Source: Rhizobium sp. Q54 (GTDB taxonomy: Bacteria > Pseudomonadota > Alphaproteobacteria > Micropepsales > Micropepsaceae). Taken from it: a stretch of DNA of 48,929 bases. How positions within the stretch are numbered: the first letter of the stretch is position 1; each line of letters opens with the position of its first letter. The stretch spans positions 1 to 48,929 of the forward strand of contig CAMCWK010000021.1 in the NCBI GenBank assembly GCA_945882615.1, given 5' to 3'. Positions 24,603-34,262 of this stretch are shown piece after piece. Below the pieces are notes generated by a model. That model saw only the letters and a list, made by a program, of their open reading frames with translations. It was not told where the DNA came from and ran no database searches. Made by a program: the position numbers and the translations under genes.

Positions 24603-24645
24603 GGCCGGCGGCGCGCCCTAACTGGCTGTGCCGCCGGCCTTTTTC
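24603..24645 (+). terminator. Rho-independent terminator after the LysR gene
   Basis: A perfect 10-bp stem GGCCGGCGGC/GCCGCCGGCC (24603-24612 with 24630-24639) followed by TTTTT. It lies about 110 bases after the LysR stop and ends the trxB-lysR transcript. Confidence 0.85.
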
Positions 24646-24719
24646 TTTGGCCCACGCCGGGGCAAGCCATCCGTGTTATTCTGGACGAATACTGACGGGC
24701 TATTTCGGGGGAAATATTC

Positions 24720-25220
24720 ATGTGTGACTGCAAGATGGACAGGCGCGCGCTGGGCGCGTTTCTGGCCGGCGCTGGCGCCAGCCTGCTGCCGGGCGCGGCA
24801 AACGCCGCCGATGTCACGGCGCTGGGCATCACCTGCATCGACTACCGGCTGGTGGAATTTGCCCCCTCCTTCTTCCACGACAAGCAGCTGACCCGCGATT
24901 ACGACCAGGTGTCGCTGGCGGGCGCCGCACTGGCCGCCGTGTCGGAAACCTTTCCCAAGTCCAACGCCGCCTTCTGGGATCACGTCAACATCGCCAAGCA
25001 ACTGCACCACATCAAGAAAGTGATCGTGGTCGATCACCGCGACTGCGGCGCCTACAAGGTCGCTTTCGGGAAAGACTTCCAGGGCACGGGCGCGGCCGAA
25101 ACCGACCAGCACAAGGACGTGATGCAGCAGGTCAAGGCCCGCATGGCCAATGAGCATCCCGAGCTGGAATGCGAATTCTATCTGATGGCGCTCGACGGCA
25201 AGACCGAACGCGTGATCTGA
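24720..25220 (+). CDS. Exported beta-carbonic-anhydrase-like protein
   Basis: 166 residues. A Tat/Sec-like start (MDRRALGAFLAGAGASLLPG, signal ending ANAA) precedes a small beta-CA fold. Zinc ligands in the right order: Cys39 with Asp41/Arg43 (TCIDYRLVE, the C-x-D-x-R motif), and His106/Cys109 (VVDHRDCGAYK, the H-x-x-C motif). It is shorter than typical beta carbonic anhydrases, and the stretch between the motifs is atypical, so it may have another activity (such proteins are sometimes called carbonic-anhydrase-like). ATG 24720 has GGGGAAA upstream. Confidence 0.7.
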   Translation: MCDCKMDRRALGAFLAGAGASLLPGAANAADVTALGITCIDYRLVEFAPSFFHDKQLTRDYDQVSLAGAALAAVSETFPKSNAAFWDHVNIAKQLHHIKKVIVVDHRDCGAYKVAFGKDFQGTGAAETDQHKDVMQQVKARMANEHPELECEFYLMALDGKTERVI

Positions 25221-25235
25221 GGACGCGTCCTGCTG

Positions 25236-25302
25236 CATGCTTCGACAAGCTCAGCATGAGGAATTTTCCCGACTCCTCACCCTGAGCCCGTCGAAGGGTG
25301 AG
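25236..25302. repeat. Dispersed palindromic repeat, copy 1
   Basis: ATGCTTCGACAAGCTCAGCA ... TCACCCTGAGCCCGTCGAAG forms a long imperfect inverted repeat around an AT-rich centre. A near-identical copy lies at 32531-32597. It sits between two genes. Such elements are common in alphaproteobacterial genomes. Confidence 0.85.
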
Positions 25303-25324
25303 AAGCGGTTCGCCGCAGGCGAAC

Positions 25325-25347
25325 GAAATGGTCCGGTGGACCATTTC
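25325..25347. repeat. Perfect hairpin downstream of the carbonic-anhydrase-like gene
   Basis: GAAATGGTCC, GGT, GGACCATTTC is a perfect 10-bp inverted repeat with a 3-base loop. It lies in the 160-base gap between convergent genes (24720 and 25383), next to the dispersed repeat. No T-run follows, so it is more likely a repeat or mRNA 3' stabiliser than a terminator. Confidence 0.6.
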
Positions 25348-25382
25348 GAGCGACGAACGCCGCGAGCTTGGGCGAGCGGCGG

Positions 25383-26750
<1,368 letters not shown>

Positions 26751-26786
26751 CTAGGATTGCGCGGGAGACATAACGAGTCGCACCAA

Positions 26787-27224
26787 ATGCGCGCCGCATA
26801 CCTGTTCCTGGGCCTCACGCTGCTGGCGGTCGCTGGCTGTTCCAAGCCCACCCCGCCGGTGGGCAAATGGGAAGGCGGCGCCGAACGCGGCGGCGTGCTG
26901 GTGGTGGCGCGGGTGGAGATATTGCCCGGCGGGTTGGTGCGGGTGATGGCGCCCGACATCACCAATATCGCGCCGGACCAGTATGCCCGCTACCGCGAAC
27001 GCCTGGCCGCCGACCTGGTCAATGGCTGGCCCGATGTGGCGCCCCGCGAGTTCGATTTCGACGGCGAGACCTTCCGCAAGCCCGGCGGCATCGCCCCCCA
27101 GATGGTGTGGGACAAGAAGTCCAACCAGATGACGCTGCAGCTTTACATCGGCGCCAACCCGGCGATGCCGGTACCGCTGCGCCCCGTGGCGGAGTTTCAC
27201 GATAGTCCGTGGGCAAGCGGATAA
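26787..27224 (+). CDS. Small lipoprotein of unknown function
   Basis: 145 residues from ATG 26787. The start YLFLGLTLLAVAGCSKPTPP holds a lipobox (LAVAGC), so it is an inner- or outer-membrane lipoprotein. The rest has no recognisable domain; the body is a small beta-rich protein (VGKWEGGAERGGVLVVARVEI) that may bind another envelope factor. Start codon has no strong ribosome-binding site. The next gene has quite different base composition. Confidence 0.6.
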   Translation: MRAAYLFLGLTLLAVAGCSKPTPPVGKWEGGAERGGVLVVARVEILPGGLVRVMAPDITNIAPDQYARYRERLAADLVNGWPDVAPREFDFDGETFRKPGGIAPQMVWDKKSNQMTLQLYIGANPAMPVPLRPVAEFHDSPWASG

Positions 27225-27273
27225 ATTTGCCAAGTCGTTTTCAAATCACCCCATTTTACAGTAGGCATTTTTC

Positions 27274-28342
27274 ATGGCTCGCATATTTATAGACGCCAAT
27301 GTCTATCTAGATTTTTATATTTTGGGCCAGCCGAAGTTTCAGAAACTCCTCCCTACGCTTCTCGGCATACAGAATGATATTTTCGTCACCGAACAAATCG
27401 TCCACGAAGTGGAGCGAAATAAATTAGGCGTGTTCCTTAGGCATGCCGTGCAATTTAGCGCGCAAATACCAAAATCCCCGAACCTTCCGTCGTTTGAGAG
27501 GAATGCCGACCCAGCAAAAGCACGAGACTGGGAGAAGAAGATTTCTAAGTTAAAAGCAGATATTCAGCATTGCGCCGATGAATACGCATCATCGATCAAA
27601 CGCGTGACGGAAAGCATTGCTCTATCCGCCGACCCAGTCTCGTTGGACCTTGGAAAAATCTTTAAGACTGCCGCAGCTCCGACAAAGCCAATTTTAGGCC
27701 GCGCCCGTCTACGAAAAGAAATTGGCACCCCCCCCCCGGGGAAAACGGTCTGACCCCCTCGGCGACCAAATCTCATGGGAACAATTCATAGACCAGATAA
27801 AGAAGGGTGATACGGTTTGGATCATTACAAAAGACAAAGACTTTGGAGAAGATGCTCAATTAAATCCGCTCTTACAAAAAGAGATCAGGAAAAAAATCGG
27901 AAAGACGGAAAAATTCTACTATCACACTGATCTGGCAAACGGACTGAAGAGTTTCGGACAGCATGGCGGAAAAGTGATAAAAAATCTTCCGAACAAAACA
28001 GCCATCAAAGCAATTCACAAAGAGCAGTTTGAGAACTTTACTTCATCGAATGCCCATTTTTTCTCGTCTTTACCCGTGAGCGACATTACGGCGGGCATAC
28101 TCGGTAGCGTTCCAACATCCATATCTGTTTCATCGCTGCCTATAATTAATTCCGACGGAGGTTTAAGCTTGGTCTCCAGTCCGACCATGTCGAGTGATAA
28201 GTTCACGAGTAATTTGGCGGTCATACCTGCAGCTACCGCAAATTTGTTTGCAGGCTGGACTTGTGGAGCGTGTGGGAAGAAGAACACCGGAGGTTTACTA
28301 GCTTCTCAATTTTGTTCGAACTGCTATTCACCCCGTTCCTGA
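27274..28342 (+). pseudogene. PIN-domain (DUF4935-like) protein with C-terminal zinc ribbon, split by a frameshift
   Basis: Two overlapping frames together make one protein of about 355 residues. The first (27274-27753) begins ARIFIDANVYLDFY, a PIN nuclease start with an acidic residue at position 7, and ends RLRKEIGTPPPG. The second, one base out, continues KRSDPLGDQISWEQFI and KKGDTVWIITKDKDFG, the second PIN acidic motif region. The break is inside a run of ten C (27728-27737) followed by four G. The C-terminus has CGACGKK and FCSNC, a CxxC-x15-CxxC zinc ribbon. Its codons are AT-rich compared with neighbours. One base less in the run (or nearby) would restore it. PIN domains cut RNA; a defence or toxin role is possible, no antitoxin is adjacent. 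Confidence 0.75.
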
Positions 28343-28453
28343 TCGGGCGATGCGCAGCAGTTGACATTTTATCGTTTAGCCCTGAGCTTTCCTGCAAAAG
28401 ACTAAGCCGCCCGCCTTCGCGGTTGCGGCATGGGCTGGAAAAGGGTGTTCCTG

Positions 28454-30367
28454 ATGTCAAAATTCTCCAAATTGCTGGTTGCTGCTTCTTTTGCCTCGCT
28501 GCTGTGCGCTGGGTCGAGCCTGGCCCAGACCTCGATGCCCTGGTCCACCGAGGACAGCACCATCGCCGACATGATGGCCAACCCCCAGGCCCGGGCCATC
28601 TATCAGAAGCACTTCCCCGAACTGATCGGCGATCCGCGCATGAAGGAAGCCGGCCCGCGCACCCTGCCCGAGCTGCGTCTCAGCCTTCAGCCCATCATCA
28701 ACCGCCAGAAGCTGGATGCGATGGACGCCGAGCTGAAAGCGCTGCCGCCGCGCGTGATCGCCGCCGCGCCGCAGCCGCCCGCCGTCAATGAATGGGTGAC
28801 CTGGGGCTATGACCCGGAACGTTCGGGCTGGAATCGCGCCGAAACCACGCTGACCAAAGCCAATGTGAAGGGCCTGCGTCAGGTGTTCAGCACCGCGCTC
28901 GGCGTGCCGACCAACCTGGACGTGCTGTCCACCGTCACCGCGCCGGTGATCGCCGCCGGCGTCGCCATGCCGGGCGGCAACAAGGATGTGATGTTCATCC
29001 TGGGCGCCAATGACGTGCTGTATGCGGTCGACGCCAATTCGGGCGCCAAGCTTTGGGAGAAGGCCTATCCCAACCCGCACAAGCCGACCAAAGCCGCCAC
29101 CTGGCTGTGCCCCAACACCCCCAACGCCACGCCCACCATCGACAAGGCGCGCGGCCTGATCTTCTTCATGGCCAGCGACGGGCTGCTGCGCGGCATCTCG
29201 CTGACCGACGGCGCGGAAAAGATGAAGCCGGTGGAGTTCATCGCGCCCTTCGGCCGCGCCTGGAGTCTCAACCTGATCGACGGCATCGTCTATTCGACCA
29301 GCGGCCGGGCCTGCGGCGAAGTGGTGGACAAGACCTCGCCCATGTATGACGCCGCCCGCTCGGGCCTGCGCCGGGTGCCCGCCGGTCCGATGCTGGATGC
29401 GAGCGCCGTGCAGGCCGCCGACACCCGCAACCTGGACAATGTGCGCGTGACGCGCTTCTACACCTCGGGCGCGCGCCCCGCCGCCCCCTGGGGCCGCGGC
29501 AGCCTGGCACGCGGGCCGGGCAACAGCGTCTATCTGGAAACCAGCAACGGGCGCTATGACCCGGCAGCCGGCGATTTCAGCGAAAGCATCCTGCGCCTTG
29601 CCCCGCAGGCGACGCGGCTGATGGACAGCTTCACCCCCACCAACTACGCCCACAATTTGGCCAAGGACCTGTCGGGTTCGGCCTCGCCGGTGGTGTTCAA
29701 CTTCGCCGGCAAGACTCTGGTGGCGGCGTCGCAGAAGGAAAGCGTGCTGCGCATCCTGGATGCCGAACGGCTGGGCGGCGACAATCACATGACGCCGCTC
29801 TGGGCCTCGCCGCGCCTGGGCAATGACGCGGAGACCGGCACCGATCCGGGCCGCGGCGTGTGGGGCGCGATCACGACCTATGAGAACCCGCAAGGCCGCC
29901 GCTTCCTCTATCTGCCCATGCTGGGCGAACCCTCGACCCAGTCGCCGGTCTTCCCGATGACCAACGGCCCCCGGCCCAACGGCGCCGTGCTGGCGTTCGA
30001 GGTGAAGAACGACAATGGCAAGATCAGCGCCGTGCCGCTCTGGACCTCCGACGACATGGTCATGCCCGACCCGCCGGTGGTGGCGAACGGCGTGGTCTAT
30101 GCCCTGGCCAGCGCCGGACAGGCGATGCAGAACTTCGCCAAGCCCGGCGATCAGCGCATGCCGACCACGGTCAGCAACAAGCTGCGCTCCACCCCGGTGA
30201 CGCACATGCAGCTGTTTGCCTATGACGCCGAAACCGGCAAGCGGCTGTGGACCAGCGGCAAGACGCTGGACAGCTGGGTGCATTTCAGCGAGCCGGTGGT
30301 GGCGCTGGGCAAGGTCTATGTCGTGACCCATGACGCCCGGGTGGTGGCCTTCGGCCTGCGCAAATAA
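28454..30367 (+). CDS. Exported PQQ-like beta-propeller (quinoprotein-type) protein
   Basis: 637 residues from ATG 28454 (AAAAGGG eight bases upstream). Signal peptide SKLLVAASFASLLCAGSSLA. An N-terminal helical part (to ~120), then a long beta-propeller with PQQ-repeat features: DVLYAVDANSGAKLWEKAYP, GLIFFMASDGLLRGISLTDG, VYAL, and DAETGKRLWTSGKTLDSWVH. The W-motif spacing is that of PQQ dehydrogenases, but I see no clear PQQ-ligand cysteine pair (C-C) or calcium site, so it may be a PQQ-like non-enzyme. Two Cys lie in STSGRACGEVVDK and the propeller. Periplasmic. Confidence 0.75.
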   Translation: MSKFSKLLVAASFASLLCAGSSLAQTSMPWSTEDSTIADMMANPQARAIYQKHFPELIGDPRMKEAGPRTLPELRLSLQPIINRQKLDAMDAELKALPPRVIAAAPQPPAVNEWVTWGYDPERSGWNRAETTLTKANVKGLRQVFSTALGVPTNLDVLSTVTAPVIAAGVAMPGGNKDVMFILGANDVLYAVDANSGAKLWEKAYPNPHKPTKAATWLCPNTPNATPTIDKARGLIFFMASDGLLRGISLTDGAEKMKPVEFIAPFGRAWSLNLIDGIVYSTSGRACGEVVDKTSPMYDAARSGLRRVPAGPMLDASAVQAADTRNLDNVRVTRFYTSGARPAAPWGRGSLARGPGNSVYLETSNGRYDPAAGDFSESILRLAPQATRLMDSFTPTNYAHNLAKDLSGSASPVVFNFAGKTLVAASQKESVLRILDAERLGGDNHMTPLWASPRLGNDAETGTDPGRGVWGAITTYENPQGRRFLYLPMLGEPSTQSPVFPMTNGPRPNGAVLAFEVKNDNGKISAVPLWTSDDMVMPDPPVVANGVVYALASAGQAMQNFAKPGDQRMPTTVSNKLRSTPVTHMQLFAYDAETGKRLWTSGKTLDSWVHFSEPVVALGKVYVVTHDARVVAFGLRK

Positions 30368-30917
30368 GCTCACCAAAGTGAACGGCGACAGCAGCGTGTG
30401 TTCAACCGTCCCAAATTGGGCGGTTGAATATCCGTCAGTGAAATTTGTTTCGCCGGTCCTGAACGGACGGGCCTTTGGCGACAGTCCGTTACAATTTTGA
30501 AGACCTGCCCGCTTTGCGTCGAGCCAGCGCGGGAGGAAGCTGATGGCGGCTCGTGTCCGTCCGGCGCTCCACCTTAAGGATGCAGGCCACTCTACCGACG
30601 GCCGGACCGGCTTTGGTGCCCCCCACGAAAGCCAATGGTCCGGCCGTCAATTTGTCTTTTGCCATGCGCCTTTGCGGCCCGTCCTGCTGGCGGCCATGGT
30701 CTTGGCGCGGGCCGGACCGGCTTTGGGGGCCCCACGAAAAGCCGGGGTCCGGCTGTCATTTTCCCCCAACATGACAGTGCTTTAAGGCCGCAGGCCCTTG
30801 TTTGGAGCCTGCCTCGGGCCTATTTGCGGGGAAGGGCCAGAGCGGGTATCAGGGCCTTAACTTCCATTTGGGTACGATCCGCGGCGTGGCCGCATCATTT
30901 TGGGCAAAGAGAATTCG
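30368..30917. other. Gene-free stretch with hairpins between PQQ-like and efflux genes
   Basis: I see no convincing gene here. Just after the PQQ-like gene there is an inverted repeat (TTCAACCG ... CGGTTGAA, 30401-30428) without a strong T-run, possibly a weak terminator. Two related hairpins with GCCGGACC stems (30601-30649, 30711-30757) follow. Short frames around 30540-30785 are repetitive, without ribosome-binding sites, and are rejected. The promoter of the efflux gene should lie at its 3' end. Confidence 0.6.
30601..30757. repeat. Two tandem copies of a long hairpin
   Basis: Copy 1 is at 30601-30649 and copy 2 at 30711-30757. Each begins GCCGGACCGGCTTT and ends with AAAGCC plus GGTCCGGC, making a 14-bp stem (GCCGGACC and GGCTTT parts) around a C-rich loop. 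They are 110 bases apart. Likely dispersed REP-type elements or a regulatory pair. Confidence 0.75.
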
Positions 30918-32360
30918 ATGAAGTCCATGTTTCCTGCCGCCCTTTTGCGGGGCGTGAGCGTGACCACGCTGGTCATCGTCCTGGCTGCCTGTACCGCCAA
31001 TCCCACCCCGCTGGACCGCCCCGGCGATGTGCCCGAGAGCTTCACCGCCCCGATGGACAGGACCGCCCCGGTCTGGCCCCAGGCCGACTGGTGGGCCGGC
31101 TTTGGCACCGACGAACTGGCGCCGCTGCAGGAAACCGCCCAGCGCGAAAATCTCGACATCGCCATGGCCGGCGCCCGCGTGCTGCAGGCCGAAGCCAATG
31201 ACGGCGTCGCCTTGTCGGCGCTGTTTCCCACCGTCGGCGCCGAGATCGGCGCCGACCGCACCGGCAGCCGCATCACCGGCCTGACCGGCAACCGCTACAA
31301 TGCCGGCCTGACCGCCAGCTATCAGCAGAGCTTCTTCGGCGGCGAGTTTCACAATCTGCGCGCCGCGCGCGAGAATCTGCGCGCCCAGCGCTATGCCGCC
31401 GCGGTGACGGGCATTTCGGTATCCGCCGCGGTGGCCGACCAGTATTTCACCATCCTGTCGCTGCGCGAGCGCATCGCCATCAACAAGGAAAACGTCGCCG
31501 CCGCGCGGCGCATCCTGACCATCACCGAGGCCAAGGTCTCGAGCGGCGTCTCCTCCAACCTCGACCTGGCCGAACAGCAGGCCATCGTGGCGGGGCAGCA
31601 ATCGCGACTGCCCCCCCTGGTCGCGGCCGAACGCGAGGCCCGCTACGCGCTGGCGATCCTCTTGGGCCGCCCGCCGGAAAATTACGACATCAAGGCGCAG
31701 AATCTTGACGGCATCCGCGGACCGGCGGTGCAGCCGGGCCTGCCCTCCGAACTGTTGCTGCGCAATCCCGCGGTGGCGCAGGCGGAAGCCTCGCTCTATG
31801 CCGCCCATGCCAATGTGGACGCGGCCCGCGCCGCCTTCTTCCCCTCGCTTGGCCTCACCGGCAGCGCCGGTTATGGCCCGGTGGCGGCGCTGTCCAGCCT
31901 GTTCAATCCCTCCACCTTCGTCTGGAGCATCGGCGCCAGCGTGCTGCAGACCATCTTTGATGGTGGCCGCATCAATGCGCAGAAGGATTTCGCCAAGGCG
32001 CAGCAGCAGGAACTGATCGCCAACTACCGCAAGACGGTGTTCCAGGCCTTCAGCGACGTGGAAACCGCGCTGGGCCAGGCCCAGGCCACCGCCGAACAGC
32101 TGGGCTTTGTCGAAATCCAGACCCGCGCCAGCGCCGAAGCCTTCCGCATCTCCGAACTCCAGTACCGCGAAGGCACCATCGACATTCTGTCGCTGCTGAC
32201 CAACCAGCAGCAGCTGTTCACCGCCCAGGACACGCTGGTGCAGGTCAAGCTGGGACGGCTGCGCTCCAGCCTGTCGCTCTACAATGCGCTGGGCGGCGGC
32301 TGGGACCAGAAGACGTCCGATGGCACCTACAAGAACCAGCTCGACTGGTGGCCGCTGTAA
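30918..32360 (+). CDS. TolC-like outer-membrane efflux lipoprotein (NodT/OprM type)
   Basis: 480 residues from ATG 30918. Signal peptide ends in a lipobox (VLAAC), so the protein is acylated. The two repeated outer-membrane efflux domains are visible: QADWWAGFGTDELAPLQETA, NLDIAMAGARVLQAEAND, YNAGLTASYQQSFFGGEFHN in the first half, and FPSLGLTGSAGYGP, FVWSIGASVLQTIFDGGRIN in the second. RND pumps use such an outer channel with an adaptor and an inner-membrane pump. Neither partner is next to it, so it may serve a pump elsewhere. A terminator follows at 32475. Confidence 0.92.
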   Translation: MKSMFPAALLRGVSVTTLVIVLAACTANPTPLDRPGDVPESFTAPMDRTAPVWPQADWWAGFGTDELAPLQETAQRENLDIAMAGARVLQAEANDGVALSALFPTVGAEIGADRTGSRITGLTGNRYNAGLTASYQQSFFGGEFHNLRAARENLRAQRYAAAVTGISVSAAVADQYFTILSLRERIAINKENVAAARRILTITEAKVSSGVSSNLDLAEQQAIVAGQQSRLPPLVAAEREARYALAILLGRPPENYDIKAQNLDGIRGPAVQPGLPSELLLRNPAVAQAEASLYAAHANVDAARAAFFPSLGLTGSAGYGPVAALSSLFNPSTFVWSIGASVLQTIFDGGRINAQKDFAKAQQQELIANYRKTVFQAFSDVETALGQAQATAEQLGFVEIQTRASAEAFRISELQYREGTIDILSLLTNQQQLFTAQDTLVQVKLGRLRSSLSLYNALGGGWDQKTSDGTYKNQLDWWPL

Positions 32361-32474
32361 TCTGCCCCCCTTGCGATTTCAGCTTTCGCTCGGCCTGAAG
32401 GCCTCGCACGCTGAAATCACCTCCCCCTCTTGTGCGCTTGCGCGCACGACGGGGAGGCGGACCTGAGAAGCGGA

Positions 32475-32506
32475 TAAAAAAGGGCGCCCTTGCGGCGCCC
32501 TTTTTG
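32475..32506 (+). terminator. Rho-independent terminator after the efflux gene
   Basis: AAAAAAGGGCGCC, CTTGC loop, GGCGCCCTTTTT: a 7-bp GC stem flanked by A-run and T-run, so it can act in both directions between the convergent efflux and aldo/keto reductase genes. Confidence 0.9.
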
Positions 32507-32530
32507 TTTCGGCAATGCATTCGCGCTCCC

Positions 32531-32597
32531 ATGCTTCGACAAGCTCAGCATGAGGAACTCAGGTTATTCCCTCACCCTGAGCTTGTCGAAGGGTGAG
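32531..32597. repeat. Dispersed palindromic repeat, copy 2
   Basis: ATGCTTCGACAAGCTCAGCA ... CTCACCCTGAGCTTGTCGAA, nearly the same as the copy at 25236-25302. It lies just before the aldo/keto reductase stop. The two arms are complementary, so transcripts would fold into a long hairpin. Confidence 0.85.
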
Positions 32598-32611
32598 CAG
32601 CAATCGCTGCT

Positions 32612-33586
32612 CTATCGGAGATTCCCCGCCGTGGCTTTGGGCAAGTAAGGCGCTTCGAGATAGGCGATCTCGTCCGCCGTCAGCTTGATTTCAGTGGCGG
32701 CAATGGCGTCTTCCAGATGTTGCATCTTGGAAGCGCCGACGATGGGGGCGGTGACGCCCTTGTGCAGCAGCCAGGCGGTGGCGATCTGGGCGTTGCTGCG
32801 GCCGTGTTTCTTGCCGGTCTCTTCCACCCGCTGCAGGGTTTCGACATCGGCATCCGAGAACTGCATGTCCAGGACATTGTCGCTTTGGGCGCGGGTACTG
32901 CTTTTTTCCAGGGCGCTCGCCGCCTTGCGGCCCAGGAAACCGCGGCAGAGCGGGCTCCAGGGGATCACGCCGATCCCGGCATCGCGGCACAAGGGCAGCA
33001 TGTCGCGCTCTTCCTCGCGATAGACCAGATTGTAGAAATTCTGCATCGAGACGAATTTCGTCAGGCCCATCTTGTCGGCGGTGGCGAGGTATTTTCCGAA
33101 CTGCCAGGCATGCATCGAGGAGGCGCCGATATAGCGCGCCTTGCCCGCCTTCACGACATCGTGCAGCGCTTGAATCGTTTCCTCGATCGGCGTTTCCTTG
33201 TCGAAACGATGGATCTGGTAGAGATCGACATAGTCCATCCCCAGCCGCTTCAGGGAATCGTCGATGGCGTGCGCGATATGCTTGCGCGACAGGCCGCCAT
33301 GGCGGCCGTCGACCGGGAAATAGACCTTGGTCGCCAGCACATAGGATTCGCGCTTGCCGCCGAAATCCTTCAACGCCCGGCCCACCACTTCTTCCGAGGC
33401 GCCTTGCGAATAGATGTCGGCGGTATCGAAGAAATTGATCCCGGCTTCCAGGGCGCGCTTGATGAAGGGACGGCTGGCCTCTTCCTCCAGCACCCAGTCA
33501 CGCCACTTGGGCGAGCCATAAGTCATGGTGCCCAGGCAAATGGGAGAGACTTTCAGGCCGGTCTGGCCCAGGCGCCGGGTATCCAT
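32612..33586 (-). CDS. Aldo/keto reductase
   Basis: 324 residues from ATG 33586; the in-frame extension to 33664 is rejected. MDTRRLGQTGLKVSPICLGTM is the family start; FDTADIYSQGASEEVVGRAL, DYVDLYQIHRFD, and GASSMHAWQF follow. Catalytic Asp, Tyr, Lys and His are in the order D-x-A-x-x-Y ... TKVYF ... QIHR. NADPH-binding residues near QFYNLVYREEERDMLP. Reduces aldehydes or ketones in the cytoplasm; substrate not predictable. It precedes the ChrR-like anti-sigma gene on the same strand (31-base gap) and may belong to the sigma-factor operon or regulon, as oxidoreductases often do. Confidence 0.9.
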   Translation of the reverse strand: MDTRRLGQTGLKVSPICLGTMTYGSPKWRDWVLEEEASRPFIKRALEAGINFFDTADIYSQGASEEVVGRALKDFGGKRESYVLATKVYFPVDGRHGGLSRKHIAHAIDDSLKRLGMDYVDLYQIHRFDKETPIEETIQALHDVVKAGKARYIGASSMHAWQFGKYLATADKMGLTKFVSMQNFYNLVYREEERDMLPLCRDAGIGVIPWSPLCRGFLGRKAASALEKSSTRAQSDNVLDMQFSDADVETLQRVEETGKKHGRSNAQIATAWLLHKGVTAPIVGASKMQHLEDAIAATEIKLTADEIAYLEAPYLPKATAGNLR

Positions 33587-33617
33587 CGCGTTCGCTTCTT
33601 CAAAAACCGCAATGGTT

Positions 33618-34262
33618 TTAGAAGCCAAACAAAGGCCCCGCAATCTTCTGGATGAGGTTTTCAAACTTCAGCGGCGCGGTGGTGACGGCCAGATTGATGC
33701 AGTCCTCGCCCGGATCGGCGATGGGACTGTGACGCACATGGCTGTCGGCAACTTGCAGGTCGCCGGGGCCGTAGCGTCCGGTGACGTCGCAAAAGCCGCC
33801 CGCCAGCACCAGCGTATATTCCATGCCGCGATGGGTATGGGCGCCGACCTCGGTTCCGGGGGCGCCGCGCAGCAGCTTGGCGCTGATGCCGCCCCTGCGG
33901 AACAAGGGCTTGTAGGCCAGGCTGGGGCCCATGCGCCGCCAGCGCACACCGGAAAGGTCGCCGCCCAGATAGGCGCGCAGCGGCTGTGGCGTGCCGTCCT
34001 TCGACGGCGCACGGGGCGGCACGGCGACCGCCACGGGCTCGTCCAGCCGCGCCAGCGTGGCATCCAGCGCCTGGCGGGACAGCGGTGCGGCGGGCAAGGT
34101 TTCCAGAAGTCGGCCGCCGATCTTTTCCATCAGGGTGACGGTTTGGCGGCACTGGGGGCAGAAGGCCATGTGGGTGGCGATGATCAGGCCGGTGGCCTCA
34201 TCGGCCGTGCCGCTGGCATAGGCCAGCAGCAGGCTTTCGTCGGGATGATGCCGGATGCTCAT
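33618..34262 (-). CDS. chrR: ChrR-like cupin anti-sigma factor
   Basis: 214 residues. The N-terminal zinc-binding anti-sigma domain has HMAFCPQCRQTV (H-x3-C-x2-C), and the C-terminal half is a cupin (VGAHTHRGMEYTLVLAGGF, GDLQVADSHVRHSP), the domain pair of ChrR from Rhodobacter sphaeroides. ChrR holds RpoE inactive and releases it on singlet oxygen. The ATG at 34262 overlaps the sigma stop (ATGA), the usual sigma/anti-sigma coupling. Named by family; the signal is inference. Confidence 0.88.
   Translation of the reverse strand: MSIRHHPDESLLLAYASGTADEATGLIIATHMAFCPQCRQTVTLMEKIGGRLLETLPAAPLSRQALDATLARLDEPVAVAVPPRAPSKDGTPQPLRAYLGGDLSGVRWRRMGPSLAYKPLFRRGGISAKLLRGAPGTEVGAHTHRGMEYTLVLAGGFCDVTGRYGPGDLQVADSHVRHSPIADPGEDCINLAVTTAPLKFENLIQKIAGPLFGF

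Noticed and set aside
28457..30376. 639-residue minus-strand frame opposite the beta-propeller gene
   Set aside because: Antisense shadow; the plus frame has a signal peptide and PQQ repeats.
30543..30785. Small plus-strand frames in the efflux upstream region
   Set aside because: They read through the duplicated hairpins and carry no ribosome-binding site or conserved domain.
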